A stretch of DNA of 64,000 nt, taken from Rikenellaceae bacterium (lineage in GTDB: Bacteria > Bacteroidota > Bacteroidia > Bacteroidales > Rikenellaceae). This document shows, piece by piece, positions 42,271 to 51,561 of this stretch. The stretch is from positions 41,406 to 105,405 of the forward strand of contig SUZG01000006.1 in NCBI GenBank assembly GCA_015060015.1, given 5' to 3'. The notes beneath the pieces are model-generated. The model made no database searches and was not told the origin of the DNA. It saw only the letters and a list, made by a program, of their open reading frames with translations. The first letter of the stretch is position 1. Each line of letters starts with the position of its first letter. The translations under genes and the position numbers were made by a program.

Positions 42271-45135
42271 GTGTATCGTTTTGCCGACTCGTCGGCAAAG
42301 TTACGAAAAATTTTGGAAATTTTGAGCAAATTAAGAGTTAAATATCTCCTTTCGGTAGCCATTGTGCTACTGTTTATGCAATTCGTCTTCGGATTTGCAC
42401 CCATAATGCGTGCAATATCCTCAACGAATATGCTTATCGACACCATATCCGTTCCCCAATCGCAAGAGCAGGACACAACATCCCAGACCGACAGTCGTGC
42501 CGACAGACGCAAGGCTCGCGAGAGTCGTCGTCGCAAGGCACAGGGCAGCGACACCACTCGCCGGAGCATTGTCATCGACTCGATGATGGTGGATAGTCTG
42601 TCGGGCGAGTTGCGTGAGTTTGTCATTGCAGAGTCCGACTCGGCTCGCAAGAAGGGAACATCGGCCATCGACCAGCCCATCACGGGTAAGGCGGTGGACT
42701 CGTTGTACTATGATTTGAGGACAAAGAAGGTCTATCTCTACAATCAGGGCGATGTAACATACGGCAACTTCAACCTCAAAGCCGACTATATGGATATCGA
42801 CCTTCAATCGAAGGATATCTTCGCTTATGGTAGTGCCGACACTGTCAATGGCGAGGTGCAGATCAATCGACCCACCTTTACCGAGGGCTCAAACACCCTC
42901 AATATGGATACCATCACATACAACATCACATCGCAGAAGGCGAAGATTGACGGTATCGCCACACAGCAGGGCGACGGCTGGCTCATCGGTGAGAGAGTGA
43001 AGAAGATGCCCGACAACACAATTCATATTGCCGGCGGTATGTACACCACCTGCGACCATACCGACCACCCGCACTTCTACTACGACGCCAGCAAGATTAA
43101 GGTTATCCCCGGCAAGAAGGCCATCATGGGCCCCGGCCACCTCGTAATCGAGGATGTGCATATCCCATTCCTCGGTCTTCCCGAGGCCTTCTTCCCTATC
43201 AATATGGGTCCCAAGTCGGGTATCCTGATGCCTTCGTATGGTGAGGAGGCACGACGCGGTTTCTACATTCGCGGCCTGGGTTACTACTTCACGCTGGGCA
43301 GCCATATGGACCTTACGCTGACGGGAGGTTTCTATACACTCGGCTCGTGGGAGGTCAGTGCCATATCGCGTTATGTGAAGCGTTACAAATACACGGGTAA
43401 TTTCAACTTCAACTACTCGAACGTGAAGTCGGGCAGCAAGGGCGATGTGGATTATGTATCGGCAAATACATTCCAGTTGCAGTGGACACACTCGCAAGAC
43501 CCCAAGGCCAACCCGGGCTCTACATTCTCGGCTTCGGTAAACCTGTCATCAAGCGGTTACAGCAAGTATTCGGCTACGAATCTGAATGATATGTTGGCTA
43601 CGCAGACCAACTCATCAATATCGTACTCAAAGAACTGGGCCGGCACGCCATTCTCGTTCTCGATGAATATGGCCATATCACAGAACTCGCAGACGCAGGC
43701 CATATCGGCAACACTGCCCAACATCTCGTTTAACGTATCGAAGTTCTTCCCCCTGAAGCGACGCGTGAAGATGGGTAAGGATCGCTGGTATGAGAAGATT
43801 TCGATGAGTTACTCGGCAAAGATGACCAACTCAATCTCGGCAAAGGAGAATACCATCTTCGAGAAGGAGACCTTCAACAGTATGCGAAACGGTATTCAGC
43901 ACAACATACCCGTTCAGGCATCGTTCAACGTGCTGAATTACATCAACGTAACACCTTCAATGAACTACACCGAACGCTGGTACTTCAAGAAGGTTGAGCA
44001 GGAGTGGAACTCCGAGACCAACAAATTGGAGAAGCTGGACCCCCAGTATGGTTTCTATCGTCTTTACAACTACAATGCGGCGGTATCGATGTCAACGACA
44101 GTCTATGGTACCTGGCAGGTGAAGGAGAAGTACAAGAAAATGAAGTTGCAGGGCTTGCGTCACACCATAGCACCCTCAATCAGCTTCTCTTACGCCCCCG
44201 ATTTCAGTAATCAGAAACACGGCTTCTACAAGACCGTGCAGTCGGACTCTACGGGTCGCACGACAGTATATTCGCCATTCTCCGACAACGCCTATGGCGT
44301 GCCGCCTACAGGTCGCAATATGTCGCTTAACTTCTCTCTGTCGCAGAGTCTGGAAGCCAAAGTTTTGAGCAAACGCGACACATCGGGAGTCAAGAAGTTG
44401 AAGCTTATCGACCAGCTGAGCATCAGTGGCTCGTATAACTTCCTCGCCGACTCAATGCGTCTGTCGCCATTGAGTCTGTCGTTGCGTACCACCATTTCGG
44501 GTAACTTCGGTATCAATCTGCGAGCGACACTCGATCCCTATGAGGTTACTCCCGAGGGTAAGCGATATAACAAACTCACCTGGCGTAGAGGAAATCTGGG
44601 TCGTATCACCAATACGGGCTGGAGTTTTGGTTATACATTCAAGTCCCGCAACTCGTCACAGCCGGCCATAAACGACATAAACAGCATACCACCCGAGTAT
44701 ATCAACCCGTTCTATGACCCCTACGGACAGATGGACCCCGTAATGCGACGCCAATATATGGCACAGGCATATTACGACTTCTCGCTGCCGTGGAACTTCG
44801 GATTTAACTACAATATCAACTACTCGGTAAGTTATGTCAATAACGGCACGACGGGTGTCCAGCGAAACATCACGCAGACGCTGGGCTTCAACGGTAGTAT
44901 CACCTTCTCGCCCAAGATGTCGGCCACGATATCGGGCGGTTTCGATATTATGAAACGAAAGCTGACAACATCGTCCATCACTATCACGCGAGACCTGCAC
45001 TGCTGGCAGATGTCGTTCTCGTGGATACCCTTCGGACACTACAAGAGCTGGAACTTCCATATCGGCGTCAAAGCGGCATCACTGCAAGACCTCAAATATG
45101 AGAAGAGCCAGTCTATGTACGATAAGTTCTATTAA
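42271..45135 (+). CDS. LptD-like LPS assembly outer-membrane protein
   Basis: A protein of up to 954 residues. An N-terminal hydrophobic export segment (about 26-48) is followed by a charged linker, an OstA/LptA-like beta-jellyroll (about 130-260, with ADYMDIDLQSKDIFAYG) and a large beta-barrel rich in aromatic and Ser/Thr strands ending in a Phe-Tyr C-terminus, as typical for outer-membrane proteins. It resembles the Bacteroidota LptD family that inserts lipopolysaccharide into the outer leaflet. The start is uncertain: GTG at 42271 gives a long N-terminus, while TTG at 42319 gives a standard signal peptide. A DUF4886 gene follows after 28 bases. Confidence 0.88.
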   Translation: MYRFADSSAKLRKILEILSKLRVKYLLSVAIVLLFMQFVFGFAPIMRAISSTNMLIDTISVPQSQEQDTTSQTDSRADRRKARESRRRKAQGSDTTRRSIVIDSMMVDSLSGELREFVIAESDSARKKGTSAIDQPITGKAVDSLYYDLRTKKVYLYNQGDVTYGNFNLKADYMDIDLQSKDIFAYGSADTVNGEVQINRPTFTEGSNTLNMDTITYNITSQKAKIDGIATQQGDGWLIGERVKKMPDNTIHIAGGMYTTCDHTDHPHFYYDASKIKVIPGKKAIMGPGHLVIEDVHIPFLGLPEAFFPINMGPKSGILMPSYGEEARRGFYIRGLGYYFTLGSHMDLTLTGGFYTLGSWEVSAISRYVKRYKYTGNFNFNYSNVKSGSKGDVDYVSANTFQLQWTHSQDPKANPGSTFSASVNLSSSGYSKYSATNLNDMLATQTNSSISYSKNWAGTPFSFSMNMAISQNSQTQAISATLPNISFNVSKFFPLKRRVKMGKDRWYEKISMSYSAKMTNSISAKENTIFEKETFNSMRNGIQHNIPVQASFNVLNYINVTPSMNYTERWYFKKVEQEWNSETNKLEKLDPQYGFYRLYNYNAAVSMSTTVYGTWQVKEKYKKMKLQGLRHTIAPSISFSYAPDFSNQKHGFYKTVQSDSTGRTTVYSPFSDNAYGVPPTGRNMSLNFSLSQSLEAKVLSKRDTSGVKKLKLIDQLSISGSYNFLADSMRLSPLSLSLRTTISGNFGINLRATLDPYEVTPEGKRYNKLTWRRGNLGRITNTGWSFGYTFKSRNSSQPAINDINSIPPEYINPFYDPYGQMDPVMRRQYMAQAYYDFSLPWNFGFNYNINYSVSYVNNGTTGVQRNITQTLGFNGSITFSPKMSATISGGFDIMKRKLTTSSITITRDLHCWQMSFSWIPFGHYKSWNFHIGVKAASLQDLKYEKSQSMYDKFY
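42280..42299. promoter_or_regulatory. Palindrome at the start of the lptD-like gene
   Basis: A perfect 9-bp inverted repeat (TTTGCCGAC and complement, 2-nt spacer). If translation starts at the TTG at 42319 it lies in the leader and could be an operator or hairpin; if it starts at 42271 it is coding. Confidence 0.4.
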
Positions 45136-45163
45136 CCCGACACTCACAAACCTGATATAAGCT

Positions 45164-46063
45164 ATGAGAAGATTCTGGTCATTAACATTGTGCGTTGCAA
45201 TCACCATATTGCTCGCCACTCCCGCCACAGCACAACGCCGCAACGATGATACGTTGCGTATTCTGGCCATCGGCAACAGTTTTTCGGATGACGGCATGGA
45301 GCACCTGCCGGCATTGCTGGAAAATCTCGGCGTGAAGAATGTCGAGCTGGCACGCCTCTATGTGGGTGGCTGCTCGCTGGAGAGGCACAACCACTTCTAC
45401 AACAACAAGACCGCAGCCTATATGTTCTATCATTCAAAGGCGGGCGAGAATCGCTGGACGATGCACAATTCAGTGACGATGCAGCACGCCCTCGCGATGG
45501 GCAAGTGGGATATCATCTCCTTGCAGCAGGTGTCGGGCGATTCGGGTATCTATGACAGCTATATACCCCACCTCGAAGAGTTGATAAAGATTGTCGTGAA
45601 GATGCAGCCACAGGCCGAAATCGTATGGCATATGACGTGGGCATACTCATCGAACAGCCCTCACGGCGACTTTCCGCGATATGACCGCAACCAGCAGAAG
45701 ATGTTTGAGGCGATACACCGATGCGTCAAAAACTTGAAAAAAGATTACAAAATCAAGACAATCATACCCTCGGGCACAGCCATACAGTCGTTGCGTATGT
45801 CGGCGGTGAATAATCCTCCTATGGACTTCACTCGTGACGGCTACCATCTGGACTACGGTACGGGCCGCTATGCCGCAGCCTGCACCTGGTATGAGGCCCT
45901 TATCGAGCCATATACGCGTATCTCGATGATGGGCAACACCCTGCGTCCCGACGTAGGCACGAAGGTTTCGGAGGAGATGGCTCCGTATATCCACAAGGCG
46001 GCAAAGCGTGCCGTAAAGCGACCTTTCAAGGCTCGCGAGATTAAGGGCAAGGGCAAGAGATAG
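45164..46063 (+). CDS. DUF4886 SGNH-type secreted protein
   Basis: A 299-residue exported protein (signal peptide about 1-23, ending ATAQ). GNSFSDD (block I Ser), the GGCSLERH block and the late DGYHLDYGTG (Asp/His) match DUF4886, a branch of SGNH hydrolases common in Bacteroidota, likely esterases on glycans. The C-terminus is strongly basic (about 275-299). It follows the lptD-like gene by 28 bases and precedes the ABC-F gene by 37 bases. No substrate is known. Confidence 0.85.
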   Translation: MRRFWSLTLCVAITILLATPATAQRRNDDTLRILAIGNSFSDDGMEHLPALLENLGVKNVELARLYVGGCSLERHNHFYNNKTAAYMFYHSKAGENRWTMHNSVTMQHALAMGKWDIISLQQVSGDSGIYDSYIPHLEELIKIVVKMQPQAEIVWHMTWAYSSNSPHGDFPRYDRNQQKMFEAIHRCVKNLKKDYKIKTIIPSGTAIQSLRMSAVNNPPMDFTRDGYHLDYGTGRYAAACTWYEALIEPYTRISMMGNTLRPDVGTKVSEEMAPYIHKAAKRAVKRPFKAREIKGKGKR

Positions 46064-46100
46064 AGAAATCAGCACAACAAGAGGATAAAGAGAGATTTCA

Positions 46101-47975
46101 ATGGCAAGTTTTCTGCAAGTAGAGAATATCAGCAAGTCCTATGGCGACAAGGTGTTATTCGAGAATATCTCGTTTAACATCAACGAGGGCGACAAAATTG
46201 CCCTCATTGCCCCAAATGGTACGGGAAAGAGCTCTCTGTTGAAGATTCTTGCCGGCATCGACTCCTCGGACAGAGGCGGCGAGGTGAAGTTTATGAAGGA
46301 TATCAAGGTCGCCTTCCTTGACCAGATGACAGCCTTCAATCCCCAGAACAGGCTCTTTGACGAGGTCTATTCGCGTCTGGGCGACACCTACGATGTCATA
46401 CGCAACTACGAGAAAGCCGTAGAGCAAGGCGATGAACGTACCATATCGCAGGCAATGGCCGCAATGGATGCCGCCGATGGCTGGTCTGCCGAGCAACGCA
46501 TCAAACAGGTGCTGTCGTCACTGAAGCTAACCAATCTGAATCAGCGGATGGGCGAGCTGTCGGGAGGCGAGGCGAAGCGTGCCGCCATAGCTCTTATGAT
46601 GTTGCAGGATGCCGACTTTCTGGTTATGGACGAGCCGACAAACCACCTCGACATCGATATTATCGAGTTTTTGGAGGGCTACTTGCAGAAGTCGCGTTGC
46701 ACGCTGCTGATGGTGACTCACGACCGCTATTTTCTGGATCGTATATGCAACACCATATTTGAGCTGGACCGAGGCGAGCTGTTCGCCTATCGCGGCAACT
46801 ACTCCGAGTTTCTGGCGAAACGCGAAGAACGCTATACCAATATGCAGGCCAACATCGACAAGGCCCGCAACCTGTTGCGTCGCGAATTGGAGTGGATGCG
46901 TTCCACGCCACAGGCCCGCACGGGCAAGGCCCGCTACCGCATAAATGCCTTCTACGATTTGAAGGATAAGGCCGCTGTATCGCTGGCACGACGCGACGTT
47001 GCGATTGATGTTGCCACATCACGCCTCGGAGGAAAGATTATCGACTGCGAGGATGTTACGCTACGCTTCGGCGAGAGGGTTATGCTTGACGACTTCTCGT
47101 ATAAGTTCTCGCGTTACGAACGCGTGGGCATCGTGGGCCGTAACGGAGCCGGCAAGAGCACATTCCTGAATCTGCTCACCGGCGTTTTGCAACCCGACAA
47201 GGGCCGTATCGAGATAGGCGAGACACTACGTATAGGCTACTATCGCCAGCAAGGCATCAGCTTCAAACCGGGGCAGCGAGTGATTGATGTGGTGAGGGAG
47301 ATTGCCGAGACGGTCAAGGTCGCCGACGGTCACAGCATATCGGTTACGACTATGCTCAACCAGTTCCTCTTCCCGCCGGAGAGCCACTCGAAGCACGTCG
47401 AGATATTGAGTGGTGGAGAGCAACGCCGCCTCTATCTGCTCACTATATTGATGCGTAACCCCAACTTCCTGATTCTGGACGAGCCGACAAACGACCTCGA
47501 CATCATTACACTCAACATTCTGGAGGAGTATCTGATGCAGTTCAAGGGGTGTCTGCTCATAGTGTCGCACGACCGCTGCTTTCTGGACAAGACCGTTGAT
47601 CACCTTTTTATATTCAACGAAGGCGGTACGGTCAAGGACTTTGTCGGACAATACAGCGAGTACCGCGAATATATCCGCGAGGAGGAGGTCGCACAAGCGA
47701 GGGCCGCTGCCGAGAAGAGTGCCAAGACCACGAAACCTACAAACTCGCACAACACGACACAGCGTCGCAAATTATCATATAAGGAGCAACGCGAGTTGGA
47801 GCAGTTGGAGCAGGAGATACCTCAATTGGAGCAGGAGAAGGCCGAAGTGGAAGCAAAGCTCTCATCGGGAGAGTTATCACACGACGCTTTAATGGAGTGT
47901 TCGGCACGCATTGCCGCCATTATCGAGGAGCTGGAGGTAAAGGAGATGCGTTGGCTGGAATTAAGCGAGATATAA
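46101..47975 (+). CDS. ABC-F family ATPase
   Basis: A 624-residue cytoplasmic protein with two ABC ATPase domains: Walker A APNGTGKSS with signature LSGGEAKR in the first, and GRNGAGKST with LSGGEQRR in the second, joined by the linker helices of ABC-F proteins, plus a C-terminal coiled coil (about 555-624). No membrane domain is present. The build resembles the Uup subgroup, which acts on ribosomes or branched DNA structures. Antibiotic-resistance subtypes have a longer linker, so a housekeeping role is more likely (inference). Confidence 0.94.
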   Translation: MASFLQVENISKSYGDKVLFENISFNINEGDKIALIAPNGTGKSSLLKILAGIDSSDRGGEVKFMKDIKVAFLDQMTAFNPQNRLFDEVYSRLGDTYDVIRNYEKAVEQGDERTISQAMAAMDAADGWSAEQRIKQVLSSLKLTNLNQRMGELSGGEAKRAAIALMMLQDADFLVMDEPTNHLDIDIIEFLEGYLQKSRCTLLMVTHDRYFLDRICNTIFELDRGELFAYRGNYSEFLAKREERYTNMQANIDKARNLLRRELEWMRSTPQARTGKARYRINAFYDLKDKAAVSLARRDVAIDVATSRLGGKIIDCEDVTLRFGERVMLDDFSYKFSRYERVGIVGRNGAGKSTFLNLLTGVLQPDKGRIEIGETLRIGYYRQQGISFKPGQRVIDVVREIAETVKVADGHSISVTTMLNQFLFPPESHSKHVEILSGGEQRRLYLLTILMRNPNFLILDEPTNDLDIITLNILEEYLMQFKGCLLIVSHDRCFLDKTVDHLFIFNEGGTVKDFVGQYSEYREYIREEEVAQARAAAEKSAKTTKPTNSHNTTQRRKLSYKEQRELEQLEQEIPQLEQEKAEVEAKLSSGELSHDALMECSARIAAIIEELEVKEMRWLELSEI

Positions 47976-47994
47976 CGGGAGATAATCGGCAGCG

Positions 47995-48072
47995 GGAGAG
48001 ATTCAGAGGATATTCAGGAAAAGTTTAGAGGATAGTTAGAGGAAGTTTATAGATAGATTTACAGACAAGAGA
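47995..48072 (+). repeat. AG-rich imperfect repeats before the GSCFA gene
   Basis: The leader holds several related steps (TTCAGAGGATA, TTCAGGAAAAG, TTTAGAGGATA, TTAGAGGAAG, TTTATAGATAGA, TTTACAGACA) spaced about 10-15 bases. No protein is encoded here. Confidence 0.5.
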
Positions 48073-48075
48073 GTA

Positions 48076-49047
48076 ATGGATTTCAGAACAACCATACCCA
48101 TAAAGCCACTCGCCAGAAGGATTGATCACTCGCAGACGATCTTTCTTATCGGCTCGTGCTTTACCGAGAATATCGCACAGCGACTCTCGGCGGCGAAGTT
48201 CCGCGTCACGGCCTCGCCTACGGGTATATTGTTCAACCCCGAATCCATTGCCGACGCTATCGGAAGATGCGTATTGCGTAACTACCCCACCAGAGAGGAG
48301 CTTCAATACGGCAACGAGAGGTGGTTCTCATACGATTTTCACTCCTCGTTCTCCAATGCCGACGCCGATGCCGCACTCGCCGCTATGCGTGAAGGCATAG
48401 ACGAGGGCTTTGCAGCATTGAACTCTGCCGATACATTTATTATTACATTCGGCACAGCCATCGCCTATCGCCACACGGAGAGTGGACACGTTGTAGCCAA
48501 CTGCCACAAGCAACCGCAGGCAATGTTTCTGCGAGAGATGCTCTCGGTAGAGGATATTGTCGTGCGTTACTCGGCACTGCTCGACAGCGTGTTACGCAAT
48601 AAGCAGGTGATATTTACCGTCAGCCCGATTCGCCACCTCGGGGAGGGTATGGAGCAGAACTCGCTGAGCAAGGCTACGCTGCGTGTAGCTATCGGGGAGA
48701 TTGTGCGTCGCCACGACAATGCATCCTACTTCCCGTCGTTTGAGATTATGAACGACGACTTGCGTGATTACCGCTTCTATGCCGAGGATATGGTTCATCC
48801 ATCCGCACTCGCCATAGATTATATATGGAAGTGTTTCTCGGAGGCTGCCTTCTCGCCTGCAACGCAGAGCCTGATTGAGAGAATTGAAGCCATTTCAAAG
48901 GCTATGGCCCACCGACCATTCAACCCGCAGAGTGAGGCTTACCGCCGCTTCTGCCAGCAGCAGTTGGAGGAGATTGAGAAGATTAGGTTGATGTTTCCGA
49001 AGGCCAACTTCCAGAGGGAGGATGAGTTCTTCGCCAAGTATTTATAA
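48076..49047 (+). CDS. GSCFA domain protein
   Basis: A 323-residue protein named after its N-terminal motif, here IGSCFTEN (25-32). It has the conserved TFGTAIAYRH (about 124-133), TVSPIRHLGEG (about 182-192) and YFPSFEIMNDDLRDYRFYAEDMVHPS (about 220-245) blocks. The fold is related to SGNH hydrolases, with a probable Ser or Cys nucleophile and a final Asp/His pair. It lacks a signal peptide. The function is not established; relatives are found mainly in Bacteroidota and Proteobacteria. Confidence 0.9.
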   Translation: MDFRTTIPIKPLARRIDHSQTIFLIGSCFTENIAQRLSAAKFRVTASPTGILFNPESIADAIGRCVLRNYPTREELQYGNERWFSYDFHSSFSNADADAALAAMREGIDEGFAALNSADTFIITFGTAIAYRHTESGHVVANCHKQPQAMFLREMLSVEDIVVRYSALLDSVLRNKQVIFTVSPIRHLGEGMEQNSLSKATLRVAIGEIVRRHDNASYFPSFEIMNDDLRDYRFYAEDMVHPSALAIDYIWKCFSEAAFSPATQSLIERIEAISKAMAHRPFNPQSEAYRRFCQQQLEEIEKIRLMFPKANFQREDEFFAKYL

Positions 49048-49051
49048 ATGA

Positions 49052-49089
49052 TTTTTACAGATACTGACATTACAGATATTTACAGATTA
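49052..49089 (+). repeat. Short TTACAGAT repeats before the PafA-like gene
   Basis: Three copies of TTACAGAT lie in the 65-bp gap, one followed after about 15 bases and again after 10 bases by the next. They resemble the TTTACAGA step found before the preceding gene. Confidence 0.5.
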
Positions 49090-49112
49090 AAGATTATAGT
49101 TTTAAGGTTGTT

Positions 49113-50741
49113 ATGAAAATTTTACGATACATCACATCGTTTGTCATCATATTGTTGTTTCAGACTACGGCAGCGATTTATGCCCAGCCTCGTCTGGTAG
49201 TGAATATCGTCGTCAGCTCAATGCGTGCCGACGACCTCACACGCTACGAGAACAACTTCTCGGAGGGAGGTTTCCGTCGCCTGATATATGGCGGTGCGAC
49301 CTTCTACAACGCATCGTACGACTATATGCAGACCACAACACCCGTATCACTTGCAACACTGACAACGGGAGCACAGCCCTCAACGCACGGAGTGATTGCC
49401 GAGGAGTGGTTTGACTACATAACAAACAACCGCATATCGCTTATCAACGACGACAAGGAGAGAAGCGTGGATTTCAGCAGCGGCACAGGCAACTACTCGC
49501 CACGCCAGCTGACGGCCCAGACCCTCAGCGATGCTCTGGCGGAGCAGCACCCCGACAGCCGCATTGCCACCATAGCCGTAGAGCCTCTGTCGGCAATCGT
49601 TACGGCAGGACATAGCGGCGAAGTCTATTGGATGGAGAAGAACAAAGGCCACTGGACAACATCGTCATACTACACCGAGAGTCTGCCCGACTGGGTCAAG
49701 AGCTACAATCAGGCCAACATCAACCAGATATATGCGATGGGTCGCTGGACGACGATGCTGCCCTATGACAGCTACACAAATTCGCAGGTGCTTCATATTG
49801 AGGGTCTGCACAGCAAAACCAACAAACGCATAGAGTTCATCAACCCGACAAACGGCAAACCCTCGAAGAAGGGCTCCGCAGCCGACATCTACAAGCATAT
49901 AGCAATGACCCCGACGGGCAACAGCGTGATGTTCTCGTTCGCCAAGCAGGTGATAGCCAAGTGCGAGATGGGTAAGGACAAGACGCCCGACATACTGAAC
50001 ATAGTGCTTGACACGCCTCGCAACATCAGCGAACATTTCGGCCCCGAATCGGTGGAGTATGAGGATATGCTCTATCGTTTGGACCGCGAGCTGGCGGACT
50101 TTATCACATACGCCATAGCACAGGTCGCCTCGCCCGAGCAGATACTCATTACGCTGTCGTCGGATCACGGCAGCAGCCCCTCGTATAACTCACCGAACAA
50201 GGAGAAGGAACGTTTCAATACGATGCAGGCCGAGGTGATTACCAATGCCTACATAGGCTCTTTGCACGGCAACGGGCAGTGGGTTTTGGGCTATATCGAC
50301 CGAGCCATCTACCTCAACCACAACCTCATTCGCGAAAAGGAGCTATCGCTTACCGACTTACAGCACGAGGTGGCGACATTCGTGATGCAGCTGCGAGGAG
50401 TCTCACACGCCGTATCGGCACACGCTATGCGTAGCAGTTATTTCGGTAGCGGATATGGCAAGATGATTCAGAACGGCTACTACCCTCGTCGTTCGGGCGA
50501 TGTTATCATAAATCTTATGCCCGAATGGATTGAGGAGTGCGGCAGCAAGCGTTCGCTGTCGGGCTCTATGTATCTCTACGACCGACAGGTACCGCTGATT
50601 ATATTCGGTGGCGGAGTGAAGCCCGCACAGAGTCACGACAATATTGATTTGACAGCGGTAGCACCTACCGTAGCCTATATTCTGGGCATTACACCACCCT
50701 CGGCTGCCGAAGGCGAAAAGTTGAATATTACAAAACGATAA
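49113..50741 (+). CDS. PafA-like alkaline phosphatase superfamily protein, metal site degraded
   Basis: A 542-residue exported protein (signal peptide about 1-24) of the type I phosphodiesterase/PafA branch of the alkaline phosphatase superfamily. The fold signatures remain (VVxxMRAD at 33-40, TTTP at 74-77, SSDHGSSP at 349-356, YDxxVPLIIFGGG near 489-501), but several zinc ligands of PafA are replaced: the first Asp is S35, the Asp and His of the xTDYxGHxFG block have no counterpart in the RNISEHFGP region, and the last His is Q492. Only the Thr nucleophile region, D351 and H352 remain. It may bind and not hydrolyse its ligand (inference). It overlaps nothing; sufE follows after 7 bases. Confidence 0.85.
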   Translation: MKILRYITSFVIILLFQTTAAIYAQPRLVVNIVVSSMRADDLTRYENNFSEGGFRRLIYGGATFYNASYDYMQTTTPVSLATLTTGAQPSTHGVIAEEWFDYITNNRISLINDDKERSVDFSSGTGNYSPRQLTAQTLSDALAEQHPDSRIATIAVEPLSAIVTAGHSGEVYWMEKNKGHWTTSSYYTESLPDWVKSYNQANINQIYAMGRWTTMLPYDSYTNSQVLHIEGLHSKTNKRIEFINPTNGKPSKKGSAADIYKHIAMTPTGNSVMFSFAKQVIAKCEMGKDKTPDILNIVLDTPRNISEHFGPESVEYEDMLYRLDRELADFITYAIAQVASPEQILITLSSDHGSSPSYNSPNKEKERFNTMQAEVITNAYIGSLHGNGQWVLGYIDRAIYLNHNLIREKELSLTDLQHEVATFVMQLRGVSHAVSAHAMRSSYFGSGYGKMIQNGYYPRRSGDVIINLMPEWIEECGSKRSLSGSMYLYDRQVPLIIFGGGVKPAQSHDNIDLTAVAPTVAYILGITPPSAAEGEKLNITKR

Positions 50742-50748
50742 ACACGAT

Positions 50749-51180
50749 ATGAAAGATTCAGTTCAGGAGGCCATTATCGAGGAGTTCTCGATTTTTGACG
50801 ATTGGTTGGATAAATATGATTACCTTATAGAGTTAAGCGACACGCTGCCCGCAATCGCCGCCGAGCATCGCACCGACGACTACATCATCAAGGGTTGTCA
50901 GTCGCGTGTATGGGTTGATGCACGCGTGGAGGATGGCAAGGTATATTTCGCTGCCGACAGCGACGCCATAATTACAAAGGGTATCATCGCACTGCTTATA
51001 CGTGTGATGAATGGTCGTACGCCGCAGGAGCTGCTCGATATGGATCTCTATTTCATCAAGGCTATCGGTCTTGAAGAGAACCTCTCGCCCACTCGCAGCA
51101 ACGGCCTTTTGGCAATGATTAAGCAGATGAAGATGTATGCTTTGGCATTTAACGCACCCAAAGCGACTGATACCATATAA
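50749..51180 (+). CDS. sufE: SufE family sulfur transfer protein
   Basis: A 143-residue SufE. The acceptor Cys lies in IIKGCQSRVWV (C50), and the C-terminal SPTRSNGLLAMIKQMKMYA helix is typical. SufE takes persulfide sulfur from the cysteine desulfurase SufS and passes it to the SufBC2D scaffold for Fe-S cluster assembly. The rest of the suf genes are not here, but a SufT/MIP18-like gene follows 37 bases later, which supports a role in cluster maturation. Confidence 0.94.
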   Translation: MKDSVQEAIIEEFSIFDDWLDKYDYLIELSDTLPAIAAEHRTDDYIIKGCQSRVWVDARVEDGKVYFAADSDAIITKGIIALLIRVMNGRTPQELLDMDLYFIKAIGLEENLSPTRSNGLLAMIKQMKMYALAFNAPKATDTI

Positions 51181-51217
51181 GACTGACACAGTATTAGTCT
51201 ATAAAACGACACGATAA

Positions 51218-51538
51218 ATGACACCGGAAGAGATACTTAAAGTCGAACACGATATTGTTCTTACGTTAAAGAATATCTATGACCCCGAGATTCCTGTAAA
51301 CATCTACGATCTGGGGTTGATTTACGAGATTGACTTCGACCCCGAGGGGGTAGCCAATATCCGAATGACACTCACAGCACCCAACTGCCCGATGGCCGAT
51401 ATTTTGATTGACGATATCAACACACAGGTCAAGAAGGTTGATGGTGTGAAGGGTGTGAATATCATTCTCACATTCGAGCCACCCTGGGACCGCAGCATGA
51501 TGTCGGAGGAGGCCCTATTGGAGCTCAACCTATTATAG
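51218..51538 (+). CDS. SufT-like MIP18/DUF59 Fe-S assembly protein
   Basis: A 106-residue MIP18 family (DUF59) protein: IYDPEIPVNIYDLGLIY (about 20-36), the conserved Asp, TLTAPNCPMAD with the reactive Cys (C59) and the final FEPPWDRSMMSEEAL. Proteins of this kind help to load Fe-S clusters into client proteins. It lies after sufE on the same strand. The number of Fe-S proteins coded by this window (five Hdr proteins, QueG) shows that such helpers are needed. Confidence 0.93.
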   Translation: MTPEEILKVEHDIVLTLKNIYDPEIPVNIYDLGLIYEIDFDPEGVANIRMTLTAPNCPMADILIDDINTQVKKVDGVKGVNIILTFEPPWDRSMMSEEALLELNLL

Positions 51539-51561
51539 CACAACGCATTGCAACTACGCCA

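Noticed and set aside
46101..47975. Antibiotic resistance ABC-F protein
   Set aside because: The C-terminal coiled coil and the linker look like the Uup-type housekeeping group and no mobile context is present next to the gene.
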